A stretch of DNA of 36,710 nucleotides from CAYVTV01 sp964526475 (lineage in GTDB: Bacteria; Bacteroidota; Bacteroidia; Bacteroidales; GCA-2748055). Shown here piece by piece: positions 26,234-35,174 of this stretch. Numbering within the stretch: the stretch's first letter is position 1; every line of letters begins with the position of its first letter. The stretch is from assembly GCA_964526475.1 (NCBI GenBank), contig CAZGKF010000039.1, positions 1 through 36,710 of the forward strand. The letters are read 5' to 3'. The notes under the pieces are model-generated. The model was not told the origin of the DNA, did not search any database, and saw nothing but the letters and a program-made list of their open reading frames with translations. Position numbers and translations under genes: made by a program.

Positions 26234-26241
26234 CAAAAATA
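26234..26241 (-). promoter_or_regulatory. -7 box TATTTTTG upstream of the GH3 fusion
   Basis: The minus strand reads TATTTTTG, a perfect TAnnTTTG match, ending 22 bases before the ATG at 26211. I do not see a TTG at the -33 distance. It is one of two -7 boxes in the 170-base divergent gap. Confidence 0.4.
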
Positions 26242-26304
26242 CTCTTCTGAAATGAATTCCCTACAGATGTTTTCAACAACAGGAAAAAAAACAGATAAAA
26301 AAGA

Positions 26305-26312
26305 TATATTTG
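26305..26312 (+). promoter_or_regulatory. -7 box TATATTTG upstream of the tricorn-type protease
   Basis: TATATTTG fits TAnnTTTG and lies 69 bases before the ATG at 26382, giving a leader of about 60 bases. No -33 TTG is visible at proper spacing. It faces away from the GH3 box in the same gap. Confidence 0.35.
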
Positions 26313-26381
26313 GGAAATATAAAATTCATTATCATTTAAACAAACTAATTCAGTTATATATCTAACAAAAAGTACATCAAA

Positions 26382-29300
26382 ATGAAAAAAATACTCATTC
26401 TTTTAATGGTTTTCTTCCAGTCCATCCTTTTCACAATCGCTCAAAAAGAAGCAAGGGTTCTGCGATTCCCGGCTATACATGGTAACCAGCTTGCATTCTC
26501 CTACGCGGGAGATATCTATACAGTTGATATAAACGGTGGCTTAGCCAGAAAACTTACAAGCCATATAGGTTACGAAATGTTCCCGAAATTTTCACCAGAC
26601 GGTAAATTTATAGCTTTTACGGGTCAATATGATGGCAATACAGAAGTTTACCTTATTCCTTCGAAAGGAGGAGTGCCTGTAAGACTAACATTTACAGCAA
26701 CACTTGGCAGGGATGATATAGGTGACAGAATGGGCCCAAATAATATCGTAATGGAATGGACTCCCGATGGGAAATATATTACATACCGGTCAAGAAAGCA
26801 ATCTTTCAATTCCTTTAAAGGGCAATTGTTTAATGTTCCTGTTGATGGAGGTTTATCAACGGAAGTCCCCTTATCTACCGGAGGTTTCTGTTCCTATTCC
26901 CCCGATGGTAAAAAAATTGCATTCAACAGAGTATTTCGTGAATTCAGGACATGGAAGTATTACAAGGGAGGAATGGCAGATGACATAAGGATTTTTGATA
27001 TGAAAAGCGGTGAAATAAGCCTGATTACAAATAACGAAAGTCAGGATGTTTTTCCGATGTGGATAGGAAATGAAATATTTTTTCTCTCAGACAGGGACAG
27101 GAGAATGAATCTCTTTCTATATAATATCCAGACAAAGCAAACAAAGAAACTAACGGATTTTGCTGATTTTGATATAAAATTTCCTTCTCATAGTGAAGAT
27201 TTAATAGTTTTTGAGAATGGAGGATATATTTATAAATACGATATACATACCAGAAGAGCTGAGAAAATAAATATCTCTGTTGCTGATGATGAGCTTTATG
27301 CACGATCTGAAATAAAGGATGTAAGCAAGGACATCCGGTCAGCGGATCTGAGTCCGAACGGGGAAAGGATTATTTTTGCCGCACGTGGAGAAGTTTTCAG
27401 TTTACCTGTAAAAAACGGTATTACCTATAATTTCACTCAGACTCCTGGTGTCCACGAACGTAATGTCTCATGGTCACCTGATGGAAAATCCATTGCTTTT
27501 ATTTCGGATAAATCAGGAGAATTTGAAATTTATATACAAAAACAAGATAGAGCTGAACCTGCCAGGCAACTTACCAAAGGAGCGGATACATACATATACG
27601 ACTTTAAATGGTCACCCGACAGTAAAAAAATGCTCTTTCACGACCGGAAACTACGTTTGAGAAGTGTTGATATTGAAACCGGAAAGATTAGTCCTGTTGA
27701 TGAGGGTAAATATAATTTGATAAGTAACTATGACTGGTCTCCTGATTCAAAATGGATAGTTTATTCCTATTCCACAGATAACAGCTTCAATATCATTAGG
27801 TTATTTAATAGTGAAACCAGAGAGAAATATGATGTTACCGATAACTGGTTTAACTCAGGTAACCCTTGCTTTTCAACAGACGGTAAATACCTGCTTTTTG
27901 TTTCATTAAGAGACTTTAATCCGGTTTACAGTTCCACAGAATGGAACCATGCATATAAGGATATGAGCAGAATTTACCTTATTCCTCTTGCTGCAGACAC
28001 TCCAAATCCCTTTCAACTGGAAAATGATCTGGTTGAAATGGAAGATGATTTAAAAAGTAATGATAAAGATGATAAAAAGGAAGCTTCAGGAAATGGAACT
28101 TCCACAAAAATTGATATAGATGGAATACAAAACAGGATAGTTTCCCTTCCTGTAAAAGCATCCAATTATTTTAATTTAAAATGTATAAATAATAAAGTTT
28201 ATTATACAGAATTTCAGAGAGGAGAAGGGACTGTCGCAAAGGTTTTTGATCTGAAATCAAAAAAGGAAACTGAACTGGGCACAAATATGCAATATATTAT
28301 TTCATCCAACGGTAAAAAAATGCTGGTAAGAATGAATAACCAGTTTGCTGTTATCGATTTGCCCTCCTCAAAGGTCAGTATAACTGAGTCCGTTGATTTA
28401 TCAGGCATGAAAGCAAAGGTGGTTTATAGTGATGAATGGAATCAGATATTCAACGAAAGCTGGAGGCAGATGAGGGATTTCTTCTATGTGGAAAATATGC
28501 ATGGTGTTGACTGGCCTTCGATGAAAGAAAAATATGGCCGGATGGTTCCCTATATCCGGCACAGGGACGATCTCACATATGTTATTGGTGAAATGATAGG
28601 AGAACTGAATGTTGGCCATTCATACATAAATACGGGGGAAAAGCCAAAAGCCGACAGGGTGAAAACAGGTTTGCTGGGAGCAAAAATCAGTAAACATTCT
28701 TCGGGTTTTTTCCGGATAGATGAAATACTTGAAGGAGCGAACTGGAGTTCAAGTCTCCGTTCTCCCCTGACTGAAATCGGGGTAGATGTTAAAAAGGGAG
28801 AATATATTCTGGAAATTAATGGAAATTCACTTAAGGATGTTAAAGATATTTACAGTATGCTGGTTGGACAGGCTTCCAAATCTGTGGAACTTACCGTTAA
28901 TTCAAAGGCTGTTCCTGAAGGGAGCAGGAAAGTTATAGTGAGTCCTGTTGAGGACGAATCTGATCTGTATTACTTTAACTGGGTTAAGAAGAATATAGAT
29001 TACGTTAGTGAAAAAACAAACGGAGAAGTGGGGTACCTGCATATTCCCGATATGATAAATACAGGGTTGAATGAATTTGCAAAATACTTCTATCCCCAAA
29101 TCAGCAAGAAAGGGCTTATTATTGACGGTCGAGGCAATGGAGGAGGAAATGTGTCACCTATGATCATTGAGAGACTTCAGCGCGAGTTAACGCGTGTTAA
29201 TACAGCGAGAAACCTTACTACAGGTACTCCTGTCCCCTCAAAAATGATTATAGGGCCAAAAGTACTTATAATAGATATTTATTCAGCTTCTGACGGCGAT

Positions 29301-29630
29301 CTTTTCCCTTATGCATTCAAGAAACATAATCTCGGCACTGTTATTGGAACCCGAAGCTGGGGAGGTGTGGTTGGCATATCCGGTTCTCTGCCTTTTATTG
29401 ATGGTCAGGATCTTAGGAAACCCGAATTTTCTTCTTATTCTGCAGAAAAAAGCGAATGGATAATTGAGGGATACGGTGTCGATCCCGATATATGGATTGA
29501 CAATGACTCTCACCAGGAATATATGGGAAAAGATGCTCAGTTGGATAAAGCTATTGAAGTTATAAAAGAACAGTTGAAAGACTTTAAAGGTATACCTGAG
29601 GTACCAGAAGCACCTGATAAGAGCAGGTAA
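26382..29630 (+). CDS. tricorn-type S41 protease with beta-propeller repeats
   Basis: The 1082-residue protein has a signal peptide (1-20), so it acts in the periplasm or at the surface. Two sets of TolB/WD40-like PD40 repeats follow (FSPDGKFIAFTG, WSPDGKSIAFISD, WSPDSKWIVYS). Next come an acidic linker near 545-570, a tricorn C1-like region, a PDZ domain at about 765-860, and the S41 core. Candidate catalytic residues are His746 (NVGHSY), Ser970 next to Asp971 (IYSASDGDLFP) and Glu1029 (WIIEGYG). Their numbering is strikingly close to Thermoplasma tricorn (His746, Ser965, Glu1023). GRGNGGGNVSPM is the oxyanion-side loop. The full length is preserved. It probably degrades peptides as a large assembly. 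The gene appears monocistronic. Confidence 0.94.
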   Translation: MKKILILLMVFFQSILFTIAQKEARVLRFPAIHGNQLAFSYAGDIYTVDINGGLARKLTSHIGYEMFPKFSPDGKFIAFTGQYDGNTEVYLIPSKGGVPVRLTFTATLGRDDIGDRMGPNNIVMEWTPDGKYITYRSRKQSFNSFKGQLFNVPVDGGLSTEVPLSTGGFCSYSPDGKKIAFNRVFREFRTWKYYKGGMADDIRIFDMKSGEISLITNNESQDVFPMWIGNEIFFLSDRDRRMNLFLYNIQTKQTKKLTDFADFDIKFPSHSEDLIVFENGGYIYKYDIHTRRAEKINISVADDELYARSEIKDVSKDIRSADLSPNGERIIFAARGEVFSLPVKNGITYNFTQTPGVHERNVSWSPDGKSIAFISDKSGEFEIYIQKQDRAEPARQLTKGADTYIYDFKWSPDSKKMLFHDRKLRLRSVDIETGKISPVDEGKYNLISNYDWSPDSKWIVYSYSTDNSFNIIRLFNSETREKYDVTDNWFNSGNPCFSTDGKYLLFVSLRDFNPVYSSTEWNHAYKDMSRIYLIPLAADTPNPFQLENDLVEMEDDLKSNDKDDKKEASGNGTSTKIDIDGIQNRIVSLPVKASNYFNLKCINNKVYYTEFQRGEGTVAKVFDLKSKKETELGTNMQYIISSNGKKMLVRMNNQFAVIDLPSSKVSITESVDLSGMKAKVVYSDEWNQIFNESWRQMRDFFYVENMHGVDWPSMKEKYGRMVPYIRHRDDLTYVIGEMIGELNVGHSYINTGEKPKADRVKTGLLGAKISKHSSGFFRIDEILEGANWSSSLRSPLTEIGVDVKKGEYILEINGNSLKDVKDIYSMLVGQASKSVELTVNSKAVPEGSRKVIVSPVEDESDLYYFNWVKKNIDYVSEKTNGEVGYLHIPDMINTGLNEFAKYFYPQISKKGLIIDGRGNGGGNVSPMIIERLQRELTRVNTARNLTTGTPVPSKMIIGPKVLIIDIYSASDGDLFPYAFKKHNLGTVIGTRSWGGVVGISGSLPFIDGQDLRKPEFSSYSAEKSEWIIEGYGVDPDIWIDNDSHQEYMGKDAQLDKAIEVIKEQLKDFKGIPEVPEAPDKSR

Positions 29631-29735
29631 TGACGAAGAGGCAAAATTTAAAGTGAAGAGTGTAAAGGCAATTGACAAAAGGCGGAACAGACCTTTTATA
29701 GGGAATTGGGGATGTATTTAATATCCGGTTTAATT

Positions 29736-29898
29736 GTTGAATCGTTGAATCGTTGAATTGTTGAATNNNNNNNNNNNNNNNNNNNNNNNNNNNNNNNNNN
29801 NNNNNNNNNNNNNNNNNNNNNNNNNNNNNNNNNNNNNNNNNNNNNNNNNNNNNNNNNNNNNNNNNNGTTGAATTGTTGAATCGTTGAATTGTTGAATT
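29736..29898. repeat. 8-bp tandem repeat GTTGAAT(C/T) around an assembly gap
   Basis: Nearly four units precede the gap (29736-29766) and four follow it (29867-29898), all GTTGAATC or GTTGAATT in the same orientation. The true copy number is unknown because 100 Ns replace the middle. The unit length is not a multiple of three, so the open frame through it yields a spurious Asn/Ser/Gln/Phe repeat peptide. The neighbouring gene-free stretch from 29631 to 30017 contains nothing else I can identify. Confidence 0.9.
29767..29866. other. assembly gap of exactly 100 Ns
   Basis: The run of exactly 100 N is the conventional filler for a gap of unknown size. It interrupts the tandem repeat, which is the probable cause of the break. 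Real length and content are unknown, and genes could be missing here. Confidence 0.99.
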
Positions 29899-30017
29899 GC
29901 CACAAAGAATTCGTCACCTCCTTCATTAACATCCGGAGTTTTTATCTTCTAATAAACTATAGAGAGCCAACTGAACATTCATTATAATAATATATTCGGT
30001 TCTAAAATACAAGAATT

Positions 30018-30275
30018 TTACAGATCATACGAAGGATCGGTAAAAATACGCAGGTTGTCAAAATAAATAAGAGCATCGGCTTCGGTTGGGGTGTTATTAC
30101 CTCCCCACATAAACCGGAACTTCACCTGGTTAATTTTCTGCCAGTCCCGGCGCCTCATCATATAAGTCAGTTTTTTGGTAGAGTTGTTATGATCAATCTT
30201 AATTTTAAAGCAGATGTCATAAAATTTTTTCAACTGGTAATTTTTTCTTCTACGTTCGACAACAACAATATATTG
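30018..30275 (-). pseudogene. in-frame open tail after the sulfatase stop, beta-sandwich remnant
   Basis: Directly after the TAA of the sulfatase the same frame stays open for 85 codons, from QYIVVVERRRKNYQ to a final stop at 30018. The distal part (LTYMMRRRDWQKINQVKFRF, then ADALIYFDNLRIF) looks like the last strands of a carbohydrate-binding-type beta-sandwich; the ending ALPVWFDDLKVEI of the 32615-34660 protein is similar. It is either the severed end of another gene or a C-terminal domain cut from the sulfatase by a stop mutation. No convincing start of its own is present; a TTG at 30233 is the only candidate. Confidence 0.5.
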
Positions 30276-32216
30276 TTATTCAAAGTTTCTAATCCTCACT
30301 AACGCGTCTTCCAAATAGATTTCATAAAATTTATCAGGAATGTTTTTACATTTCTTTTCAAGCGACTCATTTACTTTGTCTGCAATTCTGCTCGTTTCAT
30401 CCTTCATATCCAATAGAACCATCGCCGCATAAATTCTTACAATGATATCGTCATCAAGGAGAGCCTCTCCTAAAGTATGTATTGCATTCCGGTAGGTGGC
30501 AGTTTTGCATAATGCTTCAGCTGCTGCAATACGCACAATTTGGTTTTTATCATTTAATAAATTTTTCAACAGTTCAACAGCAGGTTGTGCATTTTCCCCA
30601 AGTAAAGATAAACCTTGAGCAGCCCAATATCTAACCACCGGAGAAGAGTCTTTCAATCCATTTATCAGAGGGTTTATAAATTGTTCCCCTCTTCCTTTCA
30701 TATCGGCAATTTGCAATACTCTTTGAACCGGAAATAAATCATTTTCAGCAAAAACATCTCTGGGTGAAATATCCGCAGACAGCTTCCTCATAATAGGTTC
30801 AGGCACCAAAGAAAGATCCCGGGTATTTATCATCCACTTGAAGAGTTCTTTTTTTAGTTCCTCCATTTTGGCTTTATACTGAGGTGAACCAGAAAGATTA
30901 TTGATTTGATAAGGATCCTTTGCGATATCATACAATTCTTCTACCGGTTTTATTTTTTCCATGAGCCATCCTGTAAGGGTGTCGAGTTCATTTGTTTCAT
31001 ACAATCTTCTGAGTTCTTTTCTGATTGGCGTTATTTCCGAGTAGTTGCTCCATTGCATCCGCGGCTTATTGGAGGCAAAGTTCCGGATATATTGAAACTG
31101 ACCATCGCTAATCGAACGACTGAATTCATAGACTTCATCCACCCTGTCCCTTATGGCAACCGTGTACTTCCGCTCTTTTCTTTGATTACCTAAAAAAACT
31201 TTTCCCTGCATCGTTTTAGGCACTTCACATCCGGCAATCCGTAACGTTGTTGGGGCCAAATCAATAAAATTAATAATTGATTTATCCTCTTTACCCATTT
31301 TTACAGGAGAGAGGTATTTGTATTTCGGGGGGAATTTTATAATGAACGGCACCTGAGTCCCTGAATTATAAAGCCAACGTTTGTGCCTTGGCAACCCGTC
31401 ACCATGGTCAGAAAAAAAGAATACAATTGTGTTTTTGTCAAAGCCATATTCTTTTAATTGATCAAGGATTACCTTCACCTGCATATCCATGAGAGTAATT
31501 TGTGTATGCAATGCTGCCAGGTTCTCCCTGACTTCAGAAGTATTCGGGTAATAAGGTGGTACAGGCACCTTGTCGGGATCATGTCTTGCATTAAGTGGTA
31601 GTGAATTATTTCTTTTCATAAGTTCCTCTTTGTCATATCTTACCTTGCTCTGGTGGGTGAGTGCCAGATTAATAACACAAAAGTAAGGCTGAGCTTCAGA
31701 AATATCTGCCAGATGGTCAGATACAAGTAAGTCATAGGAAATGCTCCCGTTAAAATCCCATGCTTCAGATGGAGTATCAAAATTGTAATCGGTTTTATTA
31801 AAATTGGCACAATAATAACCGGCATCTCTTAAATACTCCGTAAAACACTTTATCTTCTTGCTTAATGACACTTTGCCTCTTAGGTGTTGAGTCCCCAGAC
31901 TACTGGCATATATCCCTGTAATTATAGAAGATCTGGCTGGTGTAGATACAGATGCGGTTGCATAGGCATTCCTGTACAATACACCCTCTGCAGCCATTTT
32001 ATCAAGAGCAGGTGTAAAGGCATATTCTTCCCCATAACATCCAAGATGCGGACTGATATCCTCGCATGTTATCCATAAAATGTTAGGTTTCTTTTCTATT
32101 CGGGTACAACATGATGATAGTAAAACCAGAAATAACGATTGAGGGACAATTTTGATTCCTTTGTGAATTTTCAGATTTCCCCAGGCACAAGTTCTATAAA
32201 CGTTTTTTTTATACAT
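30276..32216 (-). CDS. Ser-type sulfatase lipoprotein with HEAT repeats
   Basis: The 646-residue protein has an N-terminal hydrophobic segment ending in LLSSCC, a likely lipobox. The sulfatase domain begins at NILWITCEDISPHLGCYG (about 45). The formylglycine site is Ser91 in SVSTPARSS (S-x-P-x-R), the form matured by the anaerobic radical-SAM sulfatase-maturating enzyme. FFFSDHGDGLPRHKRW supplies metal and substrate residues. From about 500 to the end the sequence turns into HEAT-like helical repeats (SSPVVRYWAAQGLSLLG, NQIVRIAAAEALCK, DIIVRIYAAMVLLDM). It should release sulfate from a glycan in the periplasm or at the surface; the exact substrate is unknown. The N-terminus before residue 22 is unusual and a later start is possible. 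Confidence 0.9.
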   Translation of the reverse strand: MYKKNVYRTCAWGNLKIHKGIKIVPQSLFLVLLSSCCTRIEKKPNILWITCEDISPHLGCYGEEYAFTPALDKMAAEGVLYRNAYATASVSTPARSSIITGIYASSLGTQHLRGKVSLSKKIKCFTEYLRDAGYYCANFNKTDYNFDTPSEAWDFNGSISYDLLVSDHLADISEAQPYFCVINLALTHQSKVRYDKEELMKRNNSLPLNARHDPDKVPVPPYYPNTSEVRENLAALHTQITLMDMQVKVILDQLKEYGFDKNTIVFFFSDHGDGLPRHKRWLYNSGTQVPFIIKFPPKYKYLSPVKMGKEDKSIINFIDLAPTTLRIAGCEVPKTMQGKVFLGNQRKERKYTVAIRDRVDEVYEFSRSISDGQFQYIRNFASNKPRMQWSNYSEITPIRKELRRLYETNELDTLTGWLMEKIKPVEELYDIAKDPYQINNLSGSPQYKAKMEELKKELFKWMINTRDLSLVPEPIMRKLSADISPRDVFAENDLFPVQRVLQIADMKGRGEQFINPLINGLKDSSPVVRYWAAQGLSLLGENAQPAVELLKNLLNDKNQIVRIAAAEALCKTATYRNAIHTLGEALLDDDIIVRIYAAMVLLDMKDETSRIADKVNESLEKKCKNIPDKFYEIYLEDALVRIRNFE

Positions 32217-32306
32217 ACTTAAAAATGTAAATAAAAATTTAAAAGCAAGTGATGTATTTTGTTTATATTTAAGGTGTTAAAACAAACAAAAAACATCACT
32301 TTCAGG

Positions 32307-32618
32307 ATGAAAAATACGAAGAAAAAATTAAACGCCCAATTAAAAATTGTTATGACTTCATTTACAGGGAGTAATATTACCAAATACTCCGGTCAAAATA
32401 CAGTAGCAAGATATATGAACAGGCAGAACATCATAAGATCCATCAGTTCATCATTCCCCACGGAATGGCACAATGCCACCAAATTTGGCATTAATAAGAT
32501 TTTGATAGCTATCACCGTGACTTCCATCAGGGGGATAAGCCGGATTTGTCGGATTGCTGCTTTTATTGGGGACGGTTTGGTAAAAGTGTTACTAAAATTG
32601 GGTAAGGCAATAAATTAA
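32307..32618 (+). pseudogene. transposase N-terminal remnant, IS1380-like
   Basis: The fragment of about 103 residues begins MKNTKKKLNAQLKIVMTSF. ITKYSGQNTVARYMNR and KILIAITVTSIRGISRICRI follow, then AFIGDGLVKVLLKLGK. This order (short basic start, a 'small-domain' block, then a helical block with R-G-x-x-R) resembles the N-terminus of DDE transposases of the IS1380 kind. It stops where the rest of the enzyme should begin. No inverted repeats are evident, and its stop overlaps the end of the convergent glycosyltransferase gene. The open frame extends upstream to 32259, but M17 (32307) is the likely start. Confidence 0.5.
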
Positions 32619-34660
32619 AACAACCATGATATCTCCACTTTAAGATCATCAAACCAGACAGGTAAAGCAGAAGGATTGTACAAATATAAACGATATTCAT
32701 CAACCTCTGGAATTCCGGGAACAAAAAGCTCCAGTTTTATTTTCTCCCAACCCATTATTGTATCTTCTTCAACTACTTCATTTGAATTATAATAAAAAAT
32801 CTTTGAATCTGATGCTGAAAAAATAATCCTGGATTCAGGATTTTCAGATTTCCTCCAGACTGTTGCAGTGATTTTCTGACCATACTGCAGATCATCAAAT
32901 TTTATTACAGGCCCGGAAGGATTTAATGAATCAAGTTTTAAGGAATTAACACCACTGAAAATGTGTTCCTCATTCTGTTGAACAGTATTGCTTTCAAGAA
33001 AATCAAGATTCCCATTCGTCACAAAACCATACTTATCTTTCTCTTCAAAATTACAATGCAAGCAATTAATTCTCTTTCTTTCTGTTACCTGTTTCGGATC
33101 AGCAGGTTCCCTGAGATTAAAAACCAGGATATCCCTGTAGGATCCTGCGAGATTTTGCGTAAAATCATTAAGATAAGGTCTGGCAAGTAATTCTTCCACT
33201 GTTCTAATGAACATAAAACGCGCACCATGGTCTATTGATTTCCTTACTCCTCCCCTGTTACGGTTATAATAAATTGGCTCTGCCCTTCCGAAACGTTCAT
33301 CGGTATAACTTGTCCATCCTTTTTTGTCCATAAGATATAAGGTCAAATGACTTCCATCGGGGATAGATATTACAGTATCATTCTCTCCCACCCCGAATCC
33401 TGCCAGGTGTGGTTTAATTTCATAAAACCCTTTCAGATCGTAATAATTTGTCCACCAGCCTGTATATCGTGCACGTATATTTGTTTTTGCATTATTAAGG
33501 TTAAACCCGACAAAAACAATCAGAAATATTCTGAAAGTTATGGATTTTGAAACCTTAACATATTTTTTTATCAGTATTACGCTTGCTGACAGGAGAATAA
33601 AAACCGGCAAGATATACATGTCAATAGTATAATAATCATGATCCCTGAATGTCCAGAACTGAAGAAGAAAATAAACTATCAATTCTGCGAACAGAAAAAA
33701 AAGCAGGAAAACAAATAACTTTCCCGCAATCCGGAGATTTAGCAAAATGAAACCCGACAAAAATCCCAACAGATATAATGTCAGAGGGTGGAAATATTGA
33801 TTTAGCCATAATATCCTTATATCTTTTAAAATCCTGATAATACTTTCGGGGGAGTAATTCCATATGGGGAAAATAGTGGTGGAGAAATAAGCAGTTGAGT
33901 GCGACATGTTATAATTATGGGCATAATAAACCCATGCACCCACAAACAGAATGATTAAGGAAAAACTAAAGAGGGTAATGAATGGAGCAGGAAATATTTT
34001 ATTCCCATCAGGCATCCTCAGTAAACCTGTCCACTCAAGAAAAAAAATCCCGCCAAGGGCAAAAACACTAAAAAAGGCTGTTAATTTCATGGAACCTGCC
34101 AGCATGAAAAAAAGGAAAGAAAGCACAAAAAGCCTGAGTTTCTTTCTGTGCTGGTATTCAAAAAACCAGTACCATCCTATAAGGCTTAGTGAAAATGCGG
34201 CAGAATTTGTAAGAAAGTTATTGGCATAATAAGCCAGAACAGGAGAGGAGAAAATTAATAATGGTATAGCAAATGCAAGAAAATCATCATTGGTAAGCTT
34301 TTTTACTGTAAGAAAAAGAAAGTATAAACCTGTAAGGAAGATCAAAGTATTTAAAAGTCGGTAAATAATGTCATGATGACCAAAAACCTTCCACAATAAT
34401 GCAACCGAATAATATAGCAAGGGGATTTCGGAAGTAGCATTGAAACCTGTAGTTCCTCCATCAGAAGTTAGATTGTGAGTTTCCGGATAAAAAAATCTCA
34501 TTCCTCCCTTATAATAATTCAGTGCAAGAGAAGCACAGTCAGACTGTCTCCAGGCATGTGTAGACTGGGGAGGTTTAAATATAATATTATGGTAATCGAA
34601 GAAAAAGGAGGTAAGTAGTAAAACAAAAATAAAAAGCAGTTGTTTATGAATATTTCTCAT
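32615..34660 (-). CDS. GT39/ArnT-like membrane glycosyltransferase with C-terminal beta-sandwich
   Basis: The 681-residue protein opens with a membrane segment (LLFIFVLLLTSFFF). The first outside loop (THAWRQSDCASLALNYY) resembles the acidic catalytic loop of GT39-type enzymes that use polyprenyl-phosphate sugars. About ten hydrophobic spans follow to about residue 400. The last 180 residues are soluble and, from about 535, look like a carbohydrate-binding beta-sandwich (NSLKLDSLNPSGPVIKFDDL, then ALPVWFDDLKVEI). It probably moves a sugar from a lipid carrier onto a glycan, lipid or protein on the outer face of the inner membrane. No other glycan-synthesis genes are adjacent. A TAGTTTTG box lies 19 bases upstream of the ATG at 34660. 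Confidence 0.85.
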   Translation of the reverse strand: MRNIHKQLLFIFVLLLTSFFFDYHNIIFKPPQSTHAWRQSDCASLALNYYKGGMRFFYPETHNLTSDGGTTGFNATSEIPLLYYSVALLWKVFGHHDIIYRLLNTLIFLTGLYFLFLTVKKLTNDDFLAFAIPLLIFSSPVLAYYANNFLTNSAAFSLSLIGWYWFFEYQHRKKLRLFVLSFLFFMLAGSMKLTAFFSVFALGGIFFLEWTGLLRMPDGNKIFPAPFITLFSFSLIILFVGAWVYYAHNYNMSHSTAYFSTTIFPIWNYSPESIIRILKDIRILWLNQYFHPLTLYLLGFLSGFILLNLRIAGKLFVFLLFFLFAELIVYFLLQFWTFRDHDYYTIDMYILPVFILLSASVILIKKYVKVSKSITFRIFLIVFVGFNLNNAKTNIRARYTGWWTNYYDLKGFYEIKPHLAGFGVGENDTVISIPDGSHLTLYLMDKKGWTSYTDERFGRAEPIYYNRNRGGVRKSIDHGARFMFIRTVEELLARPYLNDFTQNLAGSYRDILVFNLREPADPKQVTERKRINCLHCNFEEKDKYGFVTNGNLDFLESNTVQQNEEHIFSGVNSLKLDSLNPSGPVIKFDDLQYGQKITATVWRKSENPESRIIFSASDSKIFYYNSNEVVEEDTIMGWEKIKLELFVPGIPEVDEYRLYLYNPSALPVWFDDLKVEISWLF

Positions 34661-34679
34661 GAATAAAATGTCAGCTTAA

Positions 34680-34687
34680 CAAAACTA
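34680..34687 (-). promoter_or_regulatory. -7 box TAGTTTTG upstream of the glycosyltransferase
   Basis: The minus strand reads TAGTTTTG, a TAnnTTTG match, ending 19 bases before the ATG at 34660. The spacing resembles that of the boxes at 581-588 and 26234-26241. No -33 element is evident. Confidence 0.4.
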
Positions 34688-34713
34688 TGGATTTTTTTTC
34701 AGTTTAAATGAAC

Positions 34714-34771
34714 TACCCCGCAGCAAAGCTGCCGAGGTAATAAAAAAAAATTTTATATTCCCGATGCAAGC
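34714..34771. repeat. REP-like double-hairpin element, copy B
   Basis: TACCCCGCAGC-AAA-GCTGCCGAGGTA forms a hairpin and is followed, after an A/T-rich linker, by ATTCCCGATGCAAGC. Order, spacing and words match copy A at 6961-7024. The second hairpin has lost its closing arm here, exactly where the creatininase remnant begins, so the element may mark a deletion or insertion junction. Confidence 0.6.
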
Positions 34772-35008
34772 TATTTATGTTTTATCTGCGATCATGCCGC
34801 TGCAAATGAAACCTCATTGATGATGGCTCTTCGTCCCGATCTGGTTCAAATGGAAACCCTGCCAAAAGATACTTCCGAAATACTTATAGGAGTGGGTGGC
34901 AGGGATCCGAGGATTCATGCGAGTAAAGCCTTTGGGAATGAAATTATCGATTTTCAGCTTACAAGAATGGTAGCTTTAATAAATGCTGAACTGGAAAAAT
35001 TGAAATAA
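34772..35008 (+). pseudogene. creatininase family C-terminal remnant
   Basis: From 34772 a frame without a proper start reads into DHAAANETSLMMALRPDLVQ, then LPKDTSEILIGVGGRDPRIH, and ends KLK at 35008. The DHA...NETSLMMALRPDLV block matches the last metal-site motif of creatininase-type amidohydrolases (creatinine amidohydrolase fold), and the following GRDPR region fits their C-terminus. The first two thirds, with most metal ligands, are missing; upstream lies the REP-like element. It is therefore a broken gene, not a functional enzyme. A TTG at 34817 is not a credible start. Confidence 0.8.
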
Positions 35009-35161
35009 TATCTGAAAATCCACTAATTTAAAGCTTCTATCCTGAAGCTTCCGGTATGCACCACAGGTAATCCCTGTTGCTATGGAACCGGACAAGTCAA
35101 ATGGTATCTGGTCAGGTTCCTGATGGTTTAGTGCTTTTAATACTCTTTCTCTGGAATTCAT
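34976..35161 (-). pseudogene. uroporphyrinogen-decarboxylase-family N-terminal remnant
   Basis: The ATG at 35161 opens MNSRERVLKALNHQEPDQIP followed by FDLSGSIATGIT and AYRKLQ. This is a typical N-terminus of UroD-fold proteins of the methyltransferase/uncharacterised branch, not the haem enzyme proper. Family resemblance ends near 35042 and the frame runs to a stop at 34976, inside the end of the convergent creatininase remnant. About 300 residues are missing. The start lies 13 bases after the MFS stop, so it was once the second gene of that operon. An in-frame ATG at 35173 is also possible. Confidence 0.8.
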
Positions 35162-35174
35162 TAATTCATACAAT

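Noticed and set aside
29736..29898. CRISPR array
   Set aside because: The 8-base units are contiguous with no spacers, and no cas genes are present.
29696..29932. Asn/Ser/Gln/Phe-repeat protein on the minus strand
   Set aside because: It is a translation of the octamer tandem repeat and of Ns, not a gene.
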